Made by a program: the position numbers and the translations under genes. A stretch of 52,444 bases of DNA from DATJWY01 sp035500775. GTDB taxonomy: Bacteria; Pseudomonadota; Alphaproteobacteria; Acetobacterales; Acetobacteraceae. Shown in pieces: positions 49,847 through 52,444 of this stretch. The stretch covers positions 1-52,444 of the forward strand of contig DATJWY010000133.1 of assembly GCA_035500775.1 (NCBI GenBank), given 5' to 3'. The notes below the pieces were generated by a model. That model worked only from the letters and a program-made list of their open reading frames with translations, had not been told where the DNA came from and made no database searches. Position 1 is the first letter of the stretch. Every line of letters begins with the position of its first letter.

Positions 49847-50105
49847 CGCCGTCGAGCACGGCGTCGAGCCGGGCGAGGACGTCCGCTTCGGTCAGGCTCG
49901 GCCGCGGGTCGGCCAGCGCACGCGCGACACGCTCGCGCAATCCGGCCAGCCGCTCGGCATCCTCCCGCCGCTGCCGGTCCCAGGACCGCACCGCGTCCCG
50001 CAGCGCCTCGCTGGTCGAGGCGTATTCGCCGGCCGCCACGGCATCGCGCAGGCGCTGCAGCATGTCCGGCGGCAGGGTGATGGAGATCTTCTCCGCGTTC
50101 TGCAT
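49836..50105 (-). CDS. parD: ParD-type antitoxin
   Basis: An 89-aa ribbon-helix-helix antitoxin with KISITLPPDMLQRLRDAVAA and GEYASTSEALRDAVRSWDRQ, followed by an acidic/Arg tail. The ATG at 50105 was chosen because the frame from 50159 would run through the operator dyad. It resembles the antitoxin at 44485 in the RHH part (GEYAS-SEAxRxAxRxW), so the two may be distant paralogues. It represses its own operon and neutralises the overlapping ParE. Confidence 0.93.
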   Translation of the reverse strand: MQNAEKISITLPPDMLQRLRDAVAAGEYASTSEALRDAVRSWDRQRREDAERLAGLRERVARALADPRPSLTEADVLARLDAVLDGDAV

Positions 50106-50118
50106 GGTGGCCACCCGG

Positions 50119-50141
50119 CTGGTCGGATCAAATCCTACCAG
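50119..50141. promoter_or_regulatory. Operator candidate for the second parDE module
   Basis: Dyad CTGGTCGGAT-CAA-ATCCTACCAG (one mismatch in ten), 14 nt before the ParD start. On the minus strand it starts TGGTAGGA, as does the operator of the first module. Confidence 0.55.
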
Positions 50142-50416
50142 ACCCCTGGAGTGTGCCACAATCCCGTGCCGGTCCCGCCCCCGTCAGGGATGCCCGAAGG
50201 CTCCCGTCTCGCCACGTCTGCCGGACTGCGGTGGTGTCCGGTTTTGCGAGGAAAGCGGCGGCAAGGCAGTCCCGCGAAATGGGACCCCACGCCCGGAGCG
50301 GGACGAGTCTGCGACTCTCGGCACCTGCGCACCTCGCGTCCGATTCTGCGGGATGCAGCGGTGCCGGCGGTGGCTTCTCGCGACGGCTGCCGGCAAGCCG
50401 ATGAGGTCCGGCCCAG
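50142..50416. other. Non-coding stretch between parD and the CTERM peptide gene
   Basis: Together with the operator this makes about 310 nt without a supported gene. Frames present on both strands are Arg/Pro/Ser-rich and look random. No repeat or RNA gene was recognised; it probably holds the parDE promoter and decayed sequence. Confidence 0.45.
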
Positions 50417-50617
50417 TCAGTCCCGGCTATCGCCCCGTCCGCGGCGCAGCAGCCGGGCAAGCGCCGCGCCGCCCCCCAGCGCAACGAAGGCCGGAAGGCC
50501 GGCGGCAAGGAGGGGCGCCGGGGCACCGCGATAGCCACCGACAGGCGTGCCCGCCTCCGCAACCGCGATGAACGACGGCCAGGCGAGCACACCGGCGATC
50601 AACAGGATCTTCACCAT
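50417..50617 (-). CDS. Tiny secreted protein with exosortase-type C-terminal signal
   Basis: A 66-aa protein: signal peptide (MVKILLIAGVLAWPSFIAV, cut near AEA), a stretch of only about 10 residues (GTPVGGYRG), then APAPLLAAGLPAFVALGGG with a hydrophobic helix and an Arg tail (ARLLRRGRG). The end matches the 98-aa protein at 40903 almost residue for residue. It is divergent from the exosortase-like gene, 94 nt apart, so it is the best candidate for its dedicated substrate. If cut at the motif, the released product would be a peptide of roughly 10-14 residues. Confidence 0.75.
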   Translation of the reverse strand: MVKILLIAGVLAWPSFIAVAEAGTPVGGYRGAPAPLLAAGLPAFVALGGGAALARLLRRGRGDSRD

Positions 50618-50675
50618 TTCGGCACCGTATTCCGAACCAATATCTGTTTCGTATCAGCGCAAGTTTCTATACGAT

Positions 50676-50681
50676 TGTCAA
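50676..50681 (-). promoter_or_regulatory. TTGACA element upstream of the CTERM peptide gene
   Basis: A perfect -35 hexamer on the minus strand in the 94-nt AT-rich divergent region (50618-50711). The best -10 is weak (CTGATA at an 18-nt spacing). The same AT-rich stretch must also hold the exosortase promoter, which I could not place. Confidence 0.35.
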
Positions 50682-50711
50682 TTGTAAACTCACCGGAACC
50701 GTCGCATCCGC

Positions 50712-51572
50712 ATGCTGCCCGCGCGCCTTGCCGCCGTCTCCCCGATCTCCGTGGCGGAACTCCGGGTCTGGACCCTGCTGGTCGCGGGACTGGCCTATTG
50801 GGGCAATGTCGTGCGGACGGCGCGACAGGCCGGCCCGATCGGGCTGGATTCCGTCGCGGAAGCCGTGATCCGGAACGGCGCCTTCTGCGCCGCCGCCTGG
50901 GTGCTGATCGCGGCGCAGGCAGGCGGCGCAGGGGCCGCCGAGCCGGCCGGCGGCCGGCGGATCGCGGCGGCCGTTGCCGTCTGCCTGCTCGGCGTGGCGC
51001 CGTCGCGTCAGACGGCGATCCTGCTGCTGTTCCTTCTCGGGGTGCAACTGGCGTGGCCTGCGGGGACACGGCCTGCCCGCAAGATCGCGGCCCTGCTGTT
51101 CGCCGTCGGCTTCGACATGGCCTGGACCTCGCCCTATGCGCTGCCGCTGCACGCAGCCGTCGCCAATCTCGATGCACAGGTGGTTCCGGCGCTGCTGCGC
51201 GGGGTCGGACTCGCTGCCGGGGCGCGCGGCAACCTCGTCGACAACGCGAGCAGCGGCTTCGGCATCGAGGTTCTGGCGCGGTGCGCGTCCTCCTACCCGC
51301 TCGGCGGCATCTGCCTCGCCTTCGTCGTCACTTCGGTCCACCTCAGGCGCTTCCCGCGATGGCGGGATGCGCCCTGGCTTGCGGCGTCGCTCATCGCCAG
51401 CGCCGTGCTGACCGAGATCCGCCTCGCCTGGATGACCATGGGGGAGGCGGATTACCTGTGGCTGCACGAGGGCGGCGGCGTCACGCTCTACACGTTCGCC
51501 GCGGTCGGCTTCGCCGTGCTGTTCCCGCTGCTGGCGGTGCGCAGTGCGCCCGGGGCGCGCCCCGTGCCGTGA
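50712..51572 (+). CDS. Exosortase/archaeosortase family protein
   Basis: A 286-aa protein with about seven hydrophobic helices. Three residues sit where exosortases keep their catalytic set: Cys191 in EVLARCASSYPLGG (compare ACSG), Arg237 in VLTEIRLAW (compare NxxR) and His252 in LWLHEGGGVTLY. The preceding GNLVDNASSGFGIEV also fits the family. Exosortases are membrane transpeptidase-like enzymes that cut PEP-CTERM-type tails at the periplasmic face and are often tied to exopolysaccharide loci. No EpsI domain is fused. The next gene overlaps by 4 nt (GTGA), and a probable substrate gene lies divergently upstream. Confidence 0.82.
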   Translation: MLPARLAAVSPISVAELRVWTLLVAGLAYWGNVVRTARQAGPIGLDSVAEAVIRNGAFCAAAWVLIAAQAGGAGAAEPAGGRRIAAAVAVCLLGVAPSRQTAILLLFLLGVQLAWPAGTRPARKIAALLFAVGFDMAWTSPYALPLHAAVANLDAQVVPALLRGVGLAAGARGNLVDNASSGFGIEVLARCASSYPLGGICLAFVVTSVHLRRFPRWRDAPWLAASLIASAVLTEIRLAWMTMGEADYLWLHEGGGVTLYTFAAVGFAVLFPLLAVRSAPGARPVP

Positions 51573-52042
51573 AAGTCCTGGTGCGCGGCATCTTCGGGGC
51601 ACTGGCGGCGCTGGTCCTGTTCGCGCAGGTGACGCGGACGGAAACGGACGCGCAGGCACGACCGCCGCCCGATCCGGCGGGCGTTCTCGCGGCCTTTGGC
51701 CTCCGCCCGGCCGCGTCCACCTTGCCCGACACGCTGGCCGCGCTGGCACCGGACTGCCCGCAGCCCGTGACCCTGGTCCGGGTGGATTTCAATGGCCTCG
51801 GCCAGGCCGCTGCCCGCTCCGTGCTGGCGTTGCCCGGCGCGCCGCGCTTCGTCTATCTCGGCGCGGTCGGCACGCAGGCGGATGCGGTGTCGATCGCCGC
51901 CCGATGGGCCGTGGCGAGCCTGCTGCGCGTGCTCGGCCTGCGCGCGGGGGAGGTGTCCCGGGAAGTCGTGCTCGTCATGCTCCCGGCCTCCTGCCCGCGG
52001 CTCGCCGGCCTCGACTGGTCGAAACTGTCGCCCTGGAGCTAA
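51569..52042 (+). CDS. Exosortase-associated secreted/anchored protein of unknown function
   Basis: A 157-aa protein from a GTG that overlaps the exosortase stop by 4 nt. The N-terminus (VRGIFGALAALVLFAQVTR) is a signal peptide or anchor. The rest has two Cys in similar CP/SC-P settings (DCPQPVTLVRVDF; PASCPRLAGL) that could form a disulfide. It does not look like EpsI by eye, but it holds the position that EpsI-type accessory genes often take after an exosortase. It probably works with the exosortase; exact role unknown. Confidence 0.7.
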   Translation: MKVLVRGIFGALAALVLFAQVTRTETDAQARPPPDPAGVLAAFGLRPAASTLPDTLAALAPDCPQPVTLVRVDFNGLGQAAARSVLALPGAPRFVYLGAVGTQADAVSIAARWAVASLLRVLGLRAGEVSREVVLVMLPASCPRLAGLDWSKLSPWS

Positions 52043-52444
52043 CCCGCGGCCGCACGCACCTGCGCCGTAACGGGTCCGACATAGGGCAGCGCGATGGGTG
52101 CGGTGCGGAGTTCGACGAGGCTTGTTCCGGTGACGTCGATCAGGGCGGCGCCGTCGGTCCAGCGCAGGCCGGGTTCCGGGGCGTGCCAGCCCGCGCACAG
52201 GCGGGGGTCGTCGAGCGGCACCGGCCGGTCGTCCAGCCGCAGTTCGGCCACGGCGACGCCGAGGCGGCGCGGGTCGGGATGCGTGCGGTCGAACTCCGCC
52301 GGCCGCACCTGCTGCGAGGCCAGCCGCAGCCGTCGCGTCCCCTCCGGCAGGGCGAGGCAGAGCCACGCGCCGAACGCCTGCGGCACGATCGCCTCGCCGT
52401 CGTCGGCGAGGAAGCGCAGCCGCGGGTCGGCCGCCACCGCATAG
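52039..52444 (-). CDS. Protein of unknown function, C-terminal part (5' end outside window)
   Basis: An open minus-strand frame from the right edge to a TAG at 52039; 134 residues are visible, ending LPYVGPVTAQVRAAAG. Stretches such as RRLGVAVAELRLDDRPVPL and GWHAPEPGLRWTDGAAL recall C-terminal beta-rich regions seen in Acetobacteraceae surface and Hint-type proteins, but I cannot name the family with confidence. It is convergent with the exosortase-associated gene (stops overlap by 2 nt). Confidence 0.6.
   Translation of the reverse strand, partial: YAVAADPRLRFLADDGEAIVPQAFGAWLCLALPEGTRRLRLASQQVRPAEFDRTHPDPRRLGVAVAELRLDDRPVPLDDPRLCAGWHAPEPGLRWTDGAALIDVTGTSLVELRTAPIALPYVGPVTAQVRAAAG

Noticed and set aside
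50135..50592. Overlapping short minus-strand frames between parD and the exosortase locus
   Set aside because: Arg/Pro-rich, no signal peptide or domain; only the 66-aa frame ending at 50417 has a signal peptide and a shared C-terminal motif.

Overview
The window is a high-GC (roughly two-thirds G+C) stretch of an alphaproteobacterial genome. The dense overlapping ORFs, the Acetobacteraceae/Rhodospirillales-like protein families and the many 4-bp ATGA/GTGA/TTGA gene junctions point to that group; the exact genus cannot be read from the sequence. No rRNA, tRNA or CRISPR array was seen.

Region 1 (1-9353, minus strand) is a likely operon: an acyl-CoA-dehydrogenase-like enzyme, an amino acid:[carrier protein] ligase (SerRS-like, class II), an HSL-type esterase, a polysaccharide deacetylase, WecB and WecC (UDP-ManNAcA synthesis), and an NRPS (condensation + adenylation) that runs off the left edge. 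It looks like synthesis of a peptide- or aminoacyl-decorated glycan.

Region 2 (9354-27366) is an 18,013-bp Tn3-family transposon. It has 38-bp terminal inverted repeats (35/38 identical), an exact 5-bp target duplication GGTCA on both sides, and broken transposase pieces inside the left end. Its cargo is catabolic. One minus-strand operon encodes a gentisate/salicylate-dioxygenase-like cupin, an LVIVD-repeat protein, RidA, a GST, an NMT1/SsuA-type ABC importer, an aldehyde dehydrogenase and a GMC oxidoreductase. A plus-strand operon encodes a BMP-type ABC importer followed by proteins that look like 4-pyridoxolactonase and pyridoxal 4-dehydrogenase. A GntR/FCD regulator lies between the two operons. 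The best reading is a mobile vitamin B6 (or related hydroxypyridine) degradation unit, possibly with a new ring-cleavage step.

Region 3 (27369-37108) is an exopolysaccharide locus: an alpha/alpha-barrel secreted protein, a methyltransferase, a WecG/TagA transferase, a Wzc/ExoP-type chain-length regulator with kinase domain, an undecaprenyl-phosphate sugar transferase, a GT2 glycosyltransferase and a Wzx flippase. With the transposon removed, it abuts region 1 directly in the same orientation, so the two were one glycan locus that was later split.

Region 4 (37440-52444) is mixed. It holds methionine biosynthesis (MetY, MetA-like) with a MarR regulator, a FATP-type acyl-CoA synthetase, one broken and one intact ParDE module, an ACP/AMP-ligase/SDR acyl cassette, a thioredoxin-fold/prolyl-hydroxylase fusion, and a candidate exosortase system. 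That system comprises an exosortase-like membrane protein (Cys191, Arg237, His252), a divergent 66-aa protein and a second, distant 98-aa protein. The two small proteins share a PAPLLAAG + hydrophobic + Arg C-terminal signal not matching the classic PEP-CTERM.
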